The position numbers and the translations under genes were made by a program. This document shows positions 17,779 to 26,689 of a stretch of 64,000 bases of DNA, one piece after another. A model generated the notes under the pieces. It was given only the letters and a program-made list of their open reading frames with translations. It was not told the DNA's origin and did not search any database. The stretch spans positions 62,001 through 126,000 of the forward strand of contig CAWBGI010000001.1 of NCBI GenBank assembly GCA_963788225.1, written 5' to 3'. Source of the DNA: Sulfotelmatobacter sp963788225 (GTDB taxonomy: Bacteria > Acidobacteriota > Terriglobia > Terriglobales > Acidobacteriaceae). Within the stretch, counting starts at the first letter, position 1, and every line of letters begins with the position of its first letter.

Positions 17779-19983
17779 TTAATAGTCATCAGGATCGCTG
17801 GGCAAGCTGGCCGTGCCCTTGCACGTCATATCGTTCCATGGACCCGCGAATTGCGTAAATGTGCTCGGCGGGCTGGTGAACTGAAAGATATCGCTGAGAT
17901 CGTCGAGCGCGTGCGCGTCCGCGAAACCCAGCGACGGCAAGTTGTAATTATTCTCGATAAACCTGAGAATGCTCCCAAAGTCATGCGGCGTTTTTGAGAT
18001 GTATGCCTTCTTGGCATAGGGAGAGATCACGATCATAGGCACGCGGAATCCGTACACGTAACCCGATCCCCAACTGGTGCCATCGTCCACCACCTGCGGC
18101 GGGGGCACGTGATCGTACCAACCGCCCCAATCGTCCCAAGTGATGATGATGACAGTGTTGTTCCAATAGGTCGGACTGTTGCCGATGGCGTTCACGATCT
18201 GGGTAACCCAGGATGGACCGCAACCTTTATTGCCCTTGGCGTGATCGGAAGCGTCGCCGCCAGGAATCACCCAGCTCACCTGCTGAAGAGTCCCGCCCGC
18301 GATGTCGCTAAGTACCTGCGCGCCAATTTGAACCTGGTTGAGCACCACTTTGGGGTTTGTATCCGTGTAGTCCGGCCCCGCGCACGAAGTGGCGTTCGGC
18401 GCTGGCGGGTTGGGTTGGCAGATATGCTGGATGCCGCTGGGAGCGGTCCAGATGCTGCCTGCCGAGATCGTATAGTATCGCCAGCTGATGCCCGCGGTGT
18501 CGAGCGAATCTGCGAGCGTTTCGTGGTCGTTGCAAAGCTGGCCCGTGGTGTTATCGAGGGTTGTTTCTACTCCAGTGGGATCGATCAGCTTGTTGGTGGT
18601 AGCCGAGCCTGCCAGACAGCCGGCGTTGTCATTGTCCGGCAGAACATTTTCCGAGACAAATTCATTGCTGCCGGTTGACGGCTCCGAAGTCCCCCCGAAA
18701 ATGAACTGGTGTGCCGGAAAGCTTGGCCCTTGGTTGGTCTGGAACATGTGATCGGCAAAGGTGTAGGCTTGCGCCATTTTCAAATAAGGCACAACGTCAT
18801 CGGGATATACATAATAGAATTCCGGATTCGGCGGCGGAGGACAATTCATGGCGCCCGTGGTGCACGACGTTCCAATCAAAGCGGCGCCATCCATCGCGCA
18901 AACTTTTGTACTCGCGTTCAGATCGCACGTCTGGGTAAAGGCCTTATTAGTATGGCCGAGATCGTAGTTGTCAAAGTTACCAAGCTGCCCGGTCGTGCCC
19001 AGATCGATTGCGGCAGGCTGGGTGACACCGCCGGTAGACGTAGCCTGACTATTCAGCCAGTTGCTGGTCTGAATCTCGTATTGTATCGGGCTGGCATTGA
19101 CGGCGCACGCACTCGCCGATCCGTAGGGCGCGATGCACAAGCCGTAAAACAGATTATCGGGCGTGCGGTTCTCCTGGAAAATGATCACTACGTGCTGGAT
19201 GAGGCTTAGCACTGTCAGGGCCAGTGCCTGAGAGCCGTTGCTGGGAGCCAAACTGTTAGCATCACTTCCAGTAACGGTGATGGCAGCGCTAGCGTCCGGT
19301 GTGTTGCCCGAAGTCGTCACTGTCAGTATGGAAGTGCCCGGAGTCGTGCTGTTAATAACAACGGGAGACACACTGAAGGCACAGGTGGGAGGCGGGGTCG
19401 CACCGGTGATGTTGCTGCACGAAAGAGTAACGCTGCCGGTATAACCGTTCGCCGGAGTCACGGTAATCGTGGAAGTGGACGTGCCTCCCGCCGTGACCGA
19501 AGCTGGGCTTAACGCCGTGGCGCCGAGCGTATAGCTGGTTACCGCTAAGGTAAGCATTTGCGGACCGTTGCTGGGCGCCAACTTATTCGCATCGCTTCCC
19601 GTGACCGTGATGGTGTAGTTGGCGGCAGGCGTATTGCTCTCCGTAGTCACCGTCAGCATCGAAGTGACCGCACCGTTCCCGACGTTCAAGGCTGGAGATG
19701 GACTGAACACGCAAGTGGGAGCCGGAGCCCCTCCGGTGACGCTGCTGCACGAAAGAGTAACGCTCCCCGTATAGCCATTTGCCGGTGTCACGGTGATAGT
19801 GGAAGTAGCCATGCCTCCAGCTGTAACCGAAGCCGGGCTCAACGCCGTGGCGCTGAGAGAGTAACTGGGCGCCACAATTTGGTGGAATGAACCTCCCCCG
19901 CCGCCGCACCCAGTAAGAACGAGCAGAAGCCCGCTCAAGCCAAGAACCACTGCAAAAAACAATAAAAGACGAAGACGCCCCAT
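17779..19983 (-). CDS. Lipoprotein phosphoesterase with two Ig-like repeats
   Basis: 734 residues from the ATG at 19981-19983, which has GGAGGGAAG about 8 bases upstream. The lipobox LVLTGC lies near residue 25, so it is a lipoprotein anchored by Cys. Two tandem Ig-like repeats of about 105 residues follow, each with LSPASVTAGG, STITVTPANGYTGSVTLSC, LTVTT and ITVTGSDAN. The C-terminal ~450 residues are a phosphoesterase of the 5-11 kb family: IFQENRTPDNLFYGLC, HQFIFGGTSEPS, ISWRYYTISAGSIW, WDDWGGWYDHVPP, YGFRVPMIVISPY. The Ig repeats suggest surface display or carbohydrate/peptidoglycan contact. The opposite orientation and 6.4-kb distance show it is a separate branch. Confidence 0.92.
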   Translation of the reverse strand: MGRLRLLLFFAVVLGLSGLLLVLTGCGGGGGSFHQIVAPSYSLSATALSPASVTAGGMATSTITVTPANGYTGSVTLSCSSVTGGAPAPTCVFSPSPALNVGNGAVTSMLTVTTESNTPAANYTITVTGSDANKLAPSNGPQMLTLAVTSYTLGATALSPASVTAGGTSTSTITVTPANGYTGSVTLSCSNITGATPPPTCAFSVSPVVINSTTPGTSILTVTTSGNTPDASAAITVTGSDANSLAPSNGSQALALTVLSLIQHVVIIFQENRTPDNLFYGLCIAPYGSASACAVNASPIQYEIQTSNWLNSQATSTGGVTQPAAIDLGTTGQLGNFDNYDLGHTNKAFTQTCDLNASTKVCAMDGAALIGTSCTTGAMNCPPPPNPEFYYVYPDDVVPYLKMAQAYTFADHMFQTNQGPSFPAHQFIFGGTSEPSTGSNEFVSENVLPDNDNAGCLAGSATTNKLIDPTGVETTLDNTTGQLCNDHETLADSLDTAGISWRYYTISAGSIWTAPSGIQHICQPNPPAPNATSCAGPDYTDTNPKVVLNQVQIGAQVLSDIAGGTLQQVSWVIPGGDASDHAKGNKGCGPSWVTQIVNAIGNSPTYWNNTVIIITWDDWGGWYDHVPPPQVVDDGTSWGSGYVYGFRVPMIVISPYAKKAYISKTPHDFGSILRFIENNYNLPSLGFADAHALDDLSDIFQFTSPPSTFTQFAGPWNDMTCKGTASLPSDPDDY

Positions 19984-20187
19984 GACAGAATCTTCCCTCC
20001 ACGGCCGCGCACCCGAGCCGCCCGTATGCTGCAACCCGGCCGCGCATCTTTCGACTCGCCGGGCGTAAGAATTATTTTGGGGGAATCAAAGCTTAAAACT
20101 CTTGCTATTGCAATATGTTGCAACGTAACTCAGTTTGCAAGAGCCTTTCTTCTCATCCTTCGTCGCCCGCTTCCAGGCTTTCCTCGG

Positions 20188-21663
20188 TCAGCGTTTGATA
20201 CTTTCTATCCTCTTCCGCACTTCCCCCGCAAAAGCCTGATCCTTCAACGAAGCCAGATTGATCTCCACGTTCGCGAGCGCCCCGGTAATCGCCGCCCCAG
20301 CCAGCGCCTGCGCCGTAGTCAAGTCCGACTTCATGTTCGGATTTGTAATGGCAAACAGGCTCTGCGTAATCCGCACCACTTCATGCGCCTTCTCGGCCAC
20401 GCCGAGGGGAACCCCGGTAGCCAGTTTGAGAGCCCTATCGATCAGCGCATCGGCTCCAGCAGGATCAGCCTTCGCCTGCTTGTACGCCCTCATCACCGCA
20501 TCGTAAGACGCCGCGTCAGCATCCACGGCGGCTTTCAACTCCTCCCGCAGCGGCCCCAACCGCCCGATTGCCACGCTCAACTCCGCTTCATATTGCAGAT
20601 ACGCTTTCTTCCCCCGCGACATCGCCGCCACCATCGTCGCCAGGCCCGCCGCCATCGCGCCAGCCGCCGCCGCTGCGCTTCCGCCGCCCGGAGTAGCCGT
20701 CGGCGCAGCGAGCTGTTCGACGAACGGTTCCACTCCCGCCCGCAATCCGCCCACGGCCACCTTCCCGCTCATCACCGCGGCCAAACGGTTTTCCAGAATT
20801 AAAGACGAATCAAAATTCTCCACTTGCAGAAACCATTCCGCAGCAGCCTCCAGCGCCTTTTTCGGAATCAGCCCCACAATCTCGCTTGACACCGGCATCA
20901 CGCCATACCGCGCCGCCTCGCGCTTCACCATTTCAAACACGCGATGCACCGGAGTCTGCTCAAAGTCCGTCAGATTCATCGAAACCTGCGCCAGCCCCCG
21001 CACTAGAAATCCCGCGCCCTTCACAAACCGCATCCCGCCGCTGGAAAACCGCACCGCCTTCGCCACTTTCTTCGCGATCTCGACATCCGGCGTGTTCAAA
21101 AATACGTTGTAAGCAATCAGAAACTTGCGCGCTCCCACCACGGTCGCGCCCGCCGTCGGATGCACCCGCGCCTCGCCAAAATCAGGCCGACGCGCCGCAT
21201 TCGTAGCGATCTCCGCCCGTATCCCTTCAAACTGCCCTCGCCGGATGTTCTCGAGATTCTGCCGCTCCGGCGTAACCGCCGCCGCTTCATACAAATAAAC
21301 CGGAATCTGAAACCGCTTCCAAATCTCTTCCCCCACATGCCGCGCCATGGCCACGCAATCTTCAATGGTCACGCCGTCAATCGGAATAAACGGCACCACA
21401 TCCGCCGCGCCCATCCGTGGATGCGCCCCCTTGTGCACATTCAGATCAATCAACTCCGCAGCCTTCCCCACACCGCGAATCGCCGCCTCCTGAATCGCCT
21501 CGCGTTCACCCACCAGCGTAATCACGCACCGGTTGTGGTCCGCATCCATCTCGCGGTCCAGCAGGTAGACTCCATCCACTTTCATGGCCTCAACAATGGC
21601 GTCAACTTTGCCCTTGTCGCGCCCCTCCGAAAAATTCGGCACACACTCCACCAGCGTAGACAT
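20188..21663 (-). CDS. ftcD: Fused glutamate formimidoyltransferase / formimidoyl-THF cyclodeaminase
   Basis: 491 residues. It catalyses the last step of histidine degradation in this route: formimino transfer from formiminoglutamate to THF, then deamination to methenyl-THF. The N-terminal and middle formiminotransferase domains (about 1-300) carry ECVPNFSEGRD, HKGAHPRMGAADVVPF and RVHPTAGATVVGARKFLIAYN. The C-terminal cyclodeaminase domain (about 310-491) shows ATPGGGSAAAAAGAMAAGL and the helical KAHEVVRI region. Bacteria often encode these as separate genes; here they are fused as in animals. No other hut gene lies in the window. Confidence 0.94.
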   Translation of the reverse strand: MSTLVECVPNFSEGRDKGKVDAIVEAMKVDGVYLLDREMDADHNRCVITLVGEREAIQEAAIRGVGKAAELIDLNVHKGAHPRMGAADVVPFIPIDGVTIEDCVAMARHVGEEIWKRFQIPVYLYEAAAVTPERQNLENIRRGQFEGIRAEIATNAARRPDFGEARVHPTAGATVVGARKFLIAYNVFLNTPDVEIAKKVAKAVRFSSGGMRFVKGAGFLVRGLAQVSMNLTDFEQTPVHRVFEMVKREAARYGVMPVSSEIVGLIPKKALEAAAEWFLQVENFDSSLILENRLAAVMSGKVAVGGLRAGVEPFVEQLAAPTATPGGGSAAAAAGAMAAGLATMVAAMSRGKKAYLQYEAELSVAIGRLGPLREELKAAVDADAASYDAVMRAYKQAKADPAGADALIDRALKLATGVPLGVAEKAHEVVRITQSLFAITNPNMKSDLTTAQALAGAAITGALANVEINLASLKDQAFAGEVRKRIESIKR

Positions 21664-21722
21664 AGGTCAGAAGAATATCTGGCCGGTAGCAATGCAAGCA
21701 AGCGCCAGCAGGCAGATAGGTT

Positions 21723-21762
21723 TACCCCGTGGACCCCCGTGTCCTCCGTGTTAAAGATTTTC
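21723..21762. repeat. Dispersed 'CCCCGTG...GTGTTAAAGATTTT' element
   Basis: Nearly the same 40-base wording as 31302-31340 and the reverse complement of 52169-52210, all intergenic. Here it lies between divergently arranged ftcD and the kinase gene. Confidence 0.65.
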
Positions 21763-21801
21763 TGACGCTCGCGAGCGCTTTGCCGCTTTCCCACTTTCGC
21801 T

Positions 21802-21830
21802 TTGGCTTTCCCCGCAACTAAGTTTAGAAT
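21802..21830 (+). promoter_or_regulatory. Promoter for kinase-TPR gene
   Basis: TTGGCT (21802-21807), a 17-bp spacer, and TAGAAT (21825-21830), 26 bp before the chosen ATG. Good sigma-70 spacing and 4-5 of 6 matches in each box. Confidence 0.55.
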
Positions 21831-21856
21831 TGCAAAATCCGGCGGCACTTCGTTTC

Positions 21857-24508
21857 ATGGCAGATCAGATCAAGACGCCCCCTGCGGCTATTCCTGCCGA
21901 CCCTGCTGCAGATGCCCTCACCGGCACCACGGTAGGCCGCTTCGTGATCACTAGGCGGCTCGGCGCTGGCGGCATGGGACAGGTTTATGGCGCGGAAGAC
22001 ACCACGCTCAAGCGCTTTGTCGCCATCAAGCGCATGTCCCCTCACGCCAATTCCACCGAGGCCGACCGCAAGCGCCTGCTCAAAGAAGCTCAGCGTTCCT
22101 CCGCCCTCAATCATCCGAACGTGGGCTCCGTCTACGACGTCATCGAACACGCAGGCGAACTCTGGGTAGTGATGGAGTACATCGAGGGCGAAACTTTGCG
22201 TCATCGCCTCCAGCAGCCCATCTCCACCGGAGAATTTTTTTCCATCGCGACGCAGTGCTGCGAAGGCCTGCAAGCCGCCCACGAAAAAGGTATTATTCAC
22301 GGCGACATCAAGCCGGAAAACATCATGCTCGCGCCCGGCAACCGGGTAAAGATTCTCGATTTCGGCGTCGCCCGCCGCGCCTGGAGCGCCAATCCCAACG
22401 ACGTCACCAAGAGTATGGAGACCATGACCGCCAGCGGCGGCACTCCCGCCTACATGGCTCCCGAAGTCCTGCTCCAGCAGCCCGACGACGGCCGCTCCGA
22501 CATTTTTTCTCTCGGTTTGGTCTTCTATGAAATGCTCGGCGGCGTGCAGCCCTTCGACAGCAACAGTCTCGCCACCACCGTTGCCCGCATCGTCCACTTG
22601 AACCCGCCCCCGCTCAAGAATGTTCCCAGCCCTCTGGCCCGCGTGATCTCCCGCACCATGGCCAAGGATCCCAATGCGCGTTACCCTAACGCAGCCGCCC
22701 TACTCGAAGACTTGCGCCGCGTTCAGGAAGGCGGGAAACCGAAACGCGCTCCATCCATACCCGGTGCTTTCCACCAGTACCGCATGTTCGCTTTGGCGGC
22801 AGTCCTGGTGGTCGTCGCCCTGCTCCTCGCCTACCGTCCCGTGAGCCGTTGGTTACACTCCTCCACCGCAAGCAACGCCGCTCCGGCATCTGGATCCCCA
22901 GGTCTCCCTACGACCAAAATCCTCGCCGTCCTTCCCTTTACCGCTGCGGCCAACGCCGACGCCAAACTCGTTGCTCTCGGTCAGGGCTTGGTTGGAATCG
23001 TCGCCGCCAAGCTCGGCAAGCTTAGCGAAGATCGAGCCTTCGAAGTCGTGTCGCCCGGCAATCTGCAAGAAAAGAGAATCTCCGCGCTCCCCGACGCCGC
23101 CAAAATGTTCGGCGCCAATCTCGGCCTCACTCTCACCCTCGAACCTCAATCCGCCGACCTGGTCAAAGTCACGTATTCCTTGCTCAACGCACAAACGGGC
23201 GCTTCGCTTGGCGGCGGCTCTGTAACCGTTCCTACCACCGACGCTTTCGCCGTGGAACAAAACGTCACTCAAGGGACTGTCAAGGCTTTGCGCCTGCAAT
23301 TGCTCCCGGAAGAAGAAGCCGCTCTCAAATATCACGGCACCGATAATGCCGAAGCCTACCAGTATTATCTGCAGGCTCAAGGATATGTGATCGATCACAC
23401 GAAGACTGAGAAGCTCGACCTCGCAGCCCTGATGGCCCGCGACGCCCTCAAGCTCGATCCCAACTTCGGCATGGCCAAAGCCGTCCTCGGCAAAAGCTAT
23501 TGGTTCAAGTACGACAACACCAAACAGAAGCAATGGATCGCGCCCGCGCAGACCGGATGCAACGAAGCCGTCAAGCTCGGCAATGCCGGCGCCGCCGGTC
23601 ACGTCTGCCTCGGCATAATCGACGACGGCACCGGACACTACCCCGAAGCCGCCGCTGAATACCAGCTTGCTCTTGGTCTCGAACCCACCAACGAAGAAGC
23701 CGCCATTGGTCTCGGCCTGGCCTACGAACATGAGGGCAAAATCACCGAAGCTGAAAAGGCCTACCAGCAAGCCATTCAAACCCATCCCAACAGCCGCTAC
23801 AGCTACAACCTTTTCGGCACGTTCTACCGCCGTCGCAACGAGTATGATAAGGCCCTGCAAATGTACGCCAAGGCCGTCCAGATCGCCCCTGACTGGTACG
23901 GAACCTACGTGAACATCGGGTCGATCTACTACGAGATGGGCCAATACGACAAGGCGATCGATCCTCTGCAAAAATCCATCGCCATACGGCCAAGCTATCC
24001 CGGATACGTGAACCTGGGGGCCGCTTACTTTGGCCTGGGCAGGTTTGACGACGCAGCCAAAACCTATCAGGAAGCGATCAAGCTCGACCCTCAACAGCAG
24101 GTCGTCTGGGGCGACCTCGGTGCCTCCTTGTACTATTCGGGGAAGAAGGATCAGGCAGTAGCTCCGCACCGCAAGGCGATTCAACTCGCGCTGGCGGACC
24201 TGAAGGTCAATCCTCACGATGCAGAGCTGCTAAGCACTTTGGCGGGTTACTATTCGATGCTCGACGACCGCAAGAATGCCCTCTTTTATTTAGGGCAAGC
24301 CTTGCAGTACGGACACAACGACAAAGATGTACTCCTCGATACAGCCGGGGTGTATAACCAGTTGGGCGAAACTGGATTGGCCATTGAATGGCTCGCCAAG
24401 ACCATGCAGGCAGGCTACACCCCGGAACACATTCGCGGGCTGCGTGAGTTCGATAACCTGGCCAACAATCCGGGTTTCCAGCAGCTGATGAAGTCTTCAC
24501 ATCCGTAA
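21857..24508 (+). CDS. Membrane Ser/Thr protein kinase with C-terminal TPR domain
   Basis: 883 residues from ATG 21857 (the longer frame starts at TTG 21830 inside the promoter). The N-terminal kinase domain (about 28-290) shows LGAGGMGQVYGAED, VAIKRM, the catalytic loop IIHGDIKPENIML, DFGVARR and GGTPAYMAPEVL. HGD replaces the usual HRD, making it a non-RD kinase, but the catalytic Asp and Lys remain. One transmembrane helix follows (FALAAVLVVVALLLAY, about 302-317). The outer part has a region like TolB-type adenylyl-cyclase-associated domains (ILAVLPFTAAANAD) and then at least five TPR units (for example GLAYEHEGKITEAEKAYQQA). Probably a sensor kinase with a protein-binding extracytoplasmic tail. 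Confidence 0.93.
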   Translation: MADQIKTPPAAIPADPAADALTGTTVGRFVITRRLGAGGMGQVYGAEDTTLKRFVAIKRMSPHANSTEADRKRLLKEAQRSSALNHPNVGSVYDVIEHAGELWVVMEYIEGETLRHRLQQPISTGEFFSIATQCCEGLQAAHEKGIIHGDIKPENIMLAPGNRVKILDFGVARRAWSANPNDVTKSMETMTASGGTPAYMAPEVLLQQPDDGRSDIFSLGLVFYEMLGGVQPFDSNSLATTVARIVHLNPPPLKNVPSPLARVISRTMAKDPNARYPNAAALLEDLRRVQEGGKPKRAPSIPGAFHQYRMFALAAVLVVVALLLAYRPVSRWLHSSTASNAAPASGSPGLPTTKILAVLPFTAAANADAKLVALGQGLVGIVAAKLGKLSEDRAFEVVSPGNLQEKRISALPDAAKMFGANLGLTLTLEPQSADLVKVTYSLLNAQTGASLGGGSVTVPTTDAFAVEQNVTQGTVKALRLQLLPEEEAALKYHGTDNAEAYQYYLQAQGYVIDHTKTEKLDLAALMARDALKLDPNFGMAKAVLGKSYWFKYDNTKQKQWIAPAQTGCNEAVKLGNAGAAGHVCLGIIDDGTGHYPEAAAEYQLALGLEPTNEEAAIGLGLAYEHEGKITEAEKAYQQAIQTHPNSRYSYNLFGTFYRRRNEYDKALQMYAKAVQIAPDWYGTYVNIGSIYYEMGQYDKAIDPLQKSIAIRPSYPGYVNLGAAYFGLGRFDDAAKTYQEAIKLDPQQQVVWGDLGASLYYSGKKDQAVAPHRKAIQLALADLKVNPHDAELLSTLAGYYSMLDDRKNALFYLGQALQYGHNDKDVLLDTAGVYNQLGETGLAIEWLAKTMQAGYTPEHIRGLREFDNLANNPGFQQLMKSSHP

Positions 24509-24768
24509 ATTCCCAGCAGACTTCGCCGGGAACGGGCCTCAAAGTTTTGGTCGCGCTAAGATTTAAAGGCCGGATGCATCTGCAGGCACACGATCAATAT
24601 CAGGGCAGCATTTCAGTCGTGCCGCTGCTCCGGCCAAACGGCGCGGGTTTTAGCCCCTGAAAGATCTGTGTTTTCGGCCCAAGATTTGACCAGTTCGGGT
24701 AGAATTCCAGCCTTGGGCGGGGCTTTGCGACAGGCCATCGCCCTGGTAATCCAAAAAGGAGCACACGC

Positions 24769-25080
24769 ATGTCAAGAGAGAGAGCTAAGACAACAGAGGA
24801 AACCCGCACCCCGCAAATCTGCAGCGATTTTTCAGGAAACCCCGGGGATCCCGTGGAATGGCAGGGCGTCCCTTCAAGCTGCACCATCAGTCAGGTCACT
24901 AGCCCCAACGTCCTCACTTTTCCCTTTACGCCCGCTAAAGGGTCGAACGGGTCGTACTACATCAATCTTCCCAGCGCGAGCCAGATCACCATTTTGCCCG
25001 GACTCGCCCCCGGACCCTACTATTTCAACGTGAGTTGCTGCACCCAGGAAACAGCAACCAAGATCGTCAACGTCTCCTGA
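24769..25080 (+). CDS. Small 'CC-tail' protein A, unknown function
   Basis: 103 residues preceded by AAAAAGGAGCACACGC, a strong RBS. No signal peptide is seen. Features: PQICSDFSGNPGDPVEWQGV near the N terminus, LTFPFTPAKG in the middle, and the C-terminal NVSCCTQETATKIVNVS. The same three blocks recur in the next gene (PNICQSDWPANPGDPVEWQNV, WPFNLPSG, DVECCEQGTATKIVNVG), so the two are tandem paralogues. The all-beta look and single vicinal Cys-Cys suggest a small beta-sandwich that might bind metal or form a vicinal disulfide; that is inference. I do not recognise a named family. Confidence 0.75.
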   Translation: MSRERAKTTEETRTPQICSDFSGNPGDPVEWQGVPSSCTISQVTSPNVLTFPFTPAKGSNGSYYINLPSASQITILPGLAPGPYYFNVSCCTQETATKIVNVS

Positions 25081-25175
25081 GGGCACGTGCCCGCAGGATC
25101 GAAAAGCGAATATCCAGCCACGAGCATGCGCCTCCGTTCGAAGCTTGCCCGGGCAATTTAGAAAGGAGCACAAGC

Positions 25176-25547
25176 GTGAAGAAAAAAGCGAAAGCAAAGG
25201 TCAAAACGAAAACAAAGCCAAAAGTCAAAGCCAAACCAAAACCAAAACCAAAAGCGAAAACCAGAACAAAAGCAAAAGATTCACCTACGACTCGCTATCC
25301 CAACATCTGTCAGAGCGACTGGCCCGCTAACCCCGGAGATCCAGTGGAATGGCAGAATGTTCCCCCTGGCGGCACCACCATCAGCCAGGACGGTACGAAC
25401 ACTTGGCCATTCAATCTTCCATCAGGGTTTGCCTACCCGAATGTCGCCACGGTCGAGATTAGGACCAATCTTGGTAAGGGTGACTACAGCTACGATGTAG
25501 AATGCTGCGAGCAGGGTACGGCCACGAAGATTGTGAACGTCGGATAA
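25176..25547 (+). CDS. Small 'CC-tail' protein B with Lys-rich N-terminal tail
   Basis: 123 residues from GTG 25176, whose upstream AGAAAGGAGCACAAGC matches the RBS region of the preceding paralogue almost base for base. Residues 2-37 are an alternating K-x-K tail built of KAK, KTK and KPK units, resembling histone-H1-like or nucleic-acid-binding tails. The body is paralogous to protein A, with NPGDPVEWQNV, NTWPFNLPSG and YDVECCEQGTATKIVNVG. The gene ends 6 bp before a terminator hairpin, so 24769-25547 is probably one transcript. Function unknown; the basic tail suggests binding to DNA, RNA or acidic surfaces. Confidence 0.75.
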   Translation: MKKKAKAKVKTKTKPKVKAKPKPKPKAKTRTKAKDSPTTRYPNICQSDWPANPGDPVEWQNVPPGGTTISQDGTNTWPFNLPSGFAYPNVATVEIRTNLGKGDYSYDVECCEQGTATKIVNVG

Positions 25548-25553
25548 AGGGGT

Positions 25554-25588
25554 GCCCCATTTCTCGCGTCCTTCCCGAGAAGTGGGGC
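25554..25588 (+). terminator. Terminator hairpin of the dispersed GCCCCATTTCTCG family, copy 1
   Basis: A 13-bp stem (GCCCCATTTCTCG with CGAGAAGTGGGGC, one G-T pair), a loop of 9 bases and then CCTTTGTTTTTC. It starts 6 bp after the stop of CC-tail protein B. Related copies follow other plus-strand genes at 26465, 32452 and 58731. Confidence 0.8.
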
Positions 25589-25948
25589 CCTTTGTTTTTC
25601 CCCGCTACAAACCGCAGCGCCACCGAAGCGGACAATCGTGTTCCGCCTCGCTGGCGCAACCAGAAATCCACAGAAAAATTTCTTCCCTCCCTTGACTACG
25701 CTATCGAGGGGGGGGGCAGAATGCCTGACATCGCTGACGGGCGCGCCCGCTGAGGGGCCGGACACGCAGGTTCGTCGGCAACTTTCCCCAACATAACGCT
25801 GCGCCCACGCAGACGTAGCGATCCGTTCGAAAATATGCAGCCGTGTGTTCGCCAGAGGCGACTCACGCCACCGCATTCCTGCGCAATTTTTTCGCGCGGG
25901 CCAACCGCTACAGACCGAACCGAAAGGTTCCGAAAGGAAAGGTGTTAG
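25589..25948. other. 360-bp gap before CC-tail protein C
   Basis: No gene is supported here. It holds a TTGACT at 25693-25698, a G9 run at about 25709-25717 and GC-rich sequence; CCGAAAGGAAAGG just before 25949 is the likely RBS of the next gene. Confidence 0.4.
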
Positions 25949-26431
25949 ATGACCAGCACAAGAAGGTTCATGCAGTTTGCATCAGCCACAGTCGCCGCAT
26001 CAGTTCTGATGTTTGCGACCGCAGCTTTCGCGGGCGATACCGCGAAGACCCCAAAACCCAATGGCGATCTCCAACTGACCGACCCAGTCGATCACATGCT
26101 GTTCGGCGGTACCAACAGCGGCCGGCGCTGTGCCGTAGCAAATCCCTCGCCGCTGCCCCAAGGATCGCAGCAGATTCAGGTCTGCAACAACTGGACCGGT
26201 GCAGCCGGCTCCAACAACGAACTCTTCAACACCACCGGCCAAAGCTGTTCGGTCACCGCCGGAACCACGACGTGGCCCTTTGTGCAGAGCGCACCGATCA
26301 ACATCCCAAATAGCAACGGGACCTGGGTGACGCTAATAACATCCCTCACTCCCGGCGACACGTACAACTATTCTGTCAACTGCTGTCCGGGAGGGGGCGG
26401 GCAGGAGATCCACACAGTGACTGTCAAATAG
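25949..26431 (+). CDS. Exported 'CC-tail' protein C
   Basis: 160 residues with a signal peptide (MTSTRRFMQFASATVAASVLMF...AAFAG). The mature part has CSVTAGTTTWPFVQSAP in the middle and ends YNYSVNCCPGGGGQEIHTVTVK, paralleling the WPF and CC blocks of the two upstream small proteins (same order and similar distance), so it is probably a distant, exported relative. Two more cysteines (CAVANPSP, VCNNWTG) could form disulfides. Unknown function. A GCCCCATTTCTC hairpin terminator lies 34 bp downstream, as for protein B. Confidence 0.75.
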   Translation: MTSTRRFMQFASATVAASVLMFATAAFAGDTAKTPKPNGDLQLTDPVDHMLFGGTNSGRRCAVANPSPLPQGSQQIQVCNNWTGAAGSNNELFNTTGQSCSVTAGTTTWPFVQSAPINIPNSNGTWVTLITSLTPGDTYNYSVNCCPGGGGQEIHTVTVK

Positions 26432-26464
26432 GAAGTACGAACATTTGCCGAAGGCAAATCTCAC

Positions 26465-26498
26465 GCCCCATTTCTCGACTTTTTTTGAGAAGTGGGGC
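26465..26498 (+). terminator. Terminator hairpin of the GCCCCATTTCTCG family, copy 2
   Basis: Stem GCCCCATTTCTC/GAGAAGTGGGGC with a short T-rich loop, followed by CTTTTTGTCTTC; 34 bp after the CC-tail protein C stop. Strong intrinsic-terminator shape. Confidence 0.8.
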
Positions 26499-26689
26499 CT
26501 TTTTGTCTTCCAATCGCTAGCGCTTGCCAGTCCGCACAGTGGTCCCCCAAAAAGAGCATTCTTATCCTGAGCGAAGCAACCGGTTCGCAAAGCGAACCAA
26601 CTGCGGAGTGAAGGACCCCTGCACTCTCGTGCCTATCACATCAGCCTCAGGGAATTCGCACGACGCACGCACACAAGGGGTGACCACGG

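Noticed and set aside
22853..24217. 454-residue minus-strand ORF opposite the kinase gene
   Set aside because: Antisense shadow of the TPR region with no RBS or recognisable motifs; the plus-strand gene has full domain support.
25035..25175. Upstream extension of CC-tail protein B to position 25035
   Set aside because: The GTG at 25176 has a strong RBS that matches its paralogue, while the extension overlaps the end of the previous gene.
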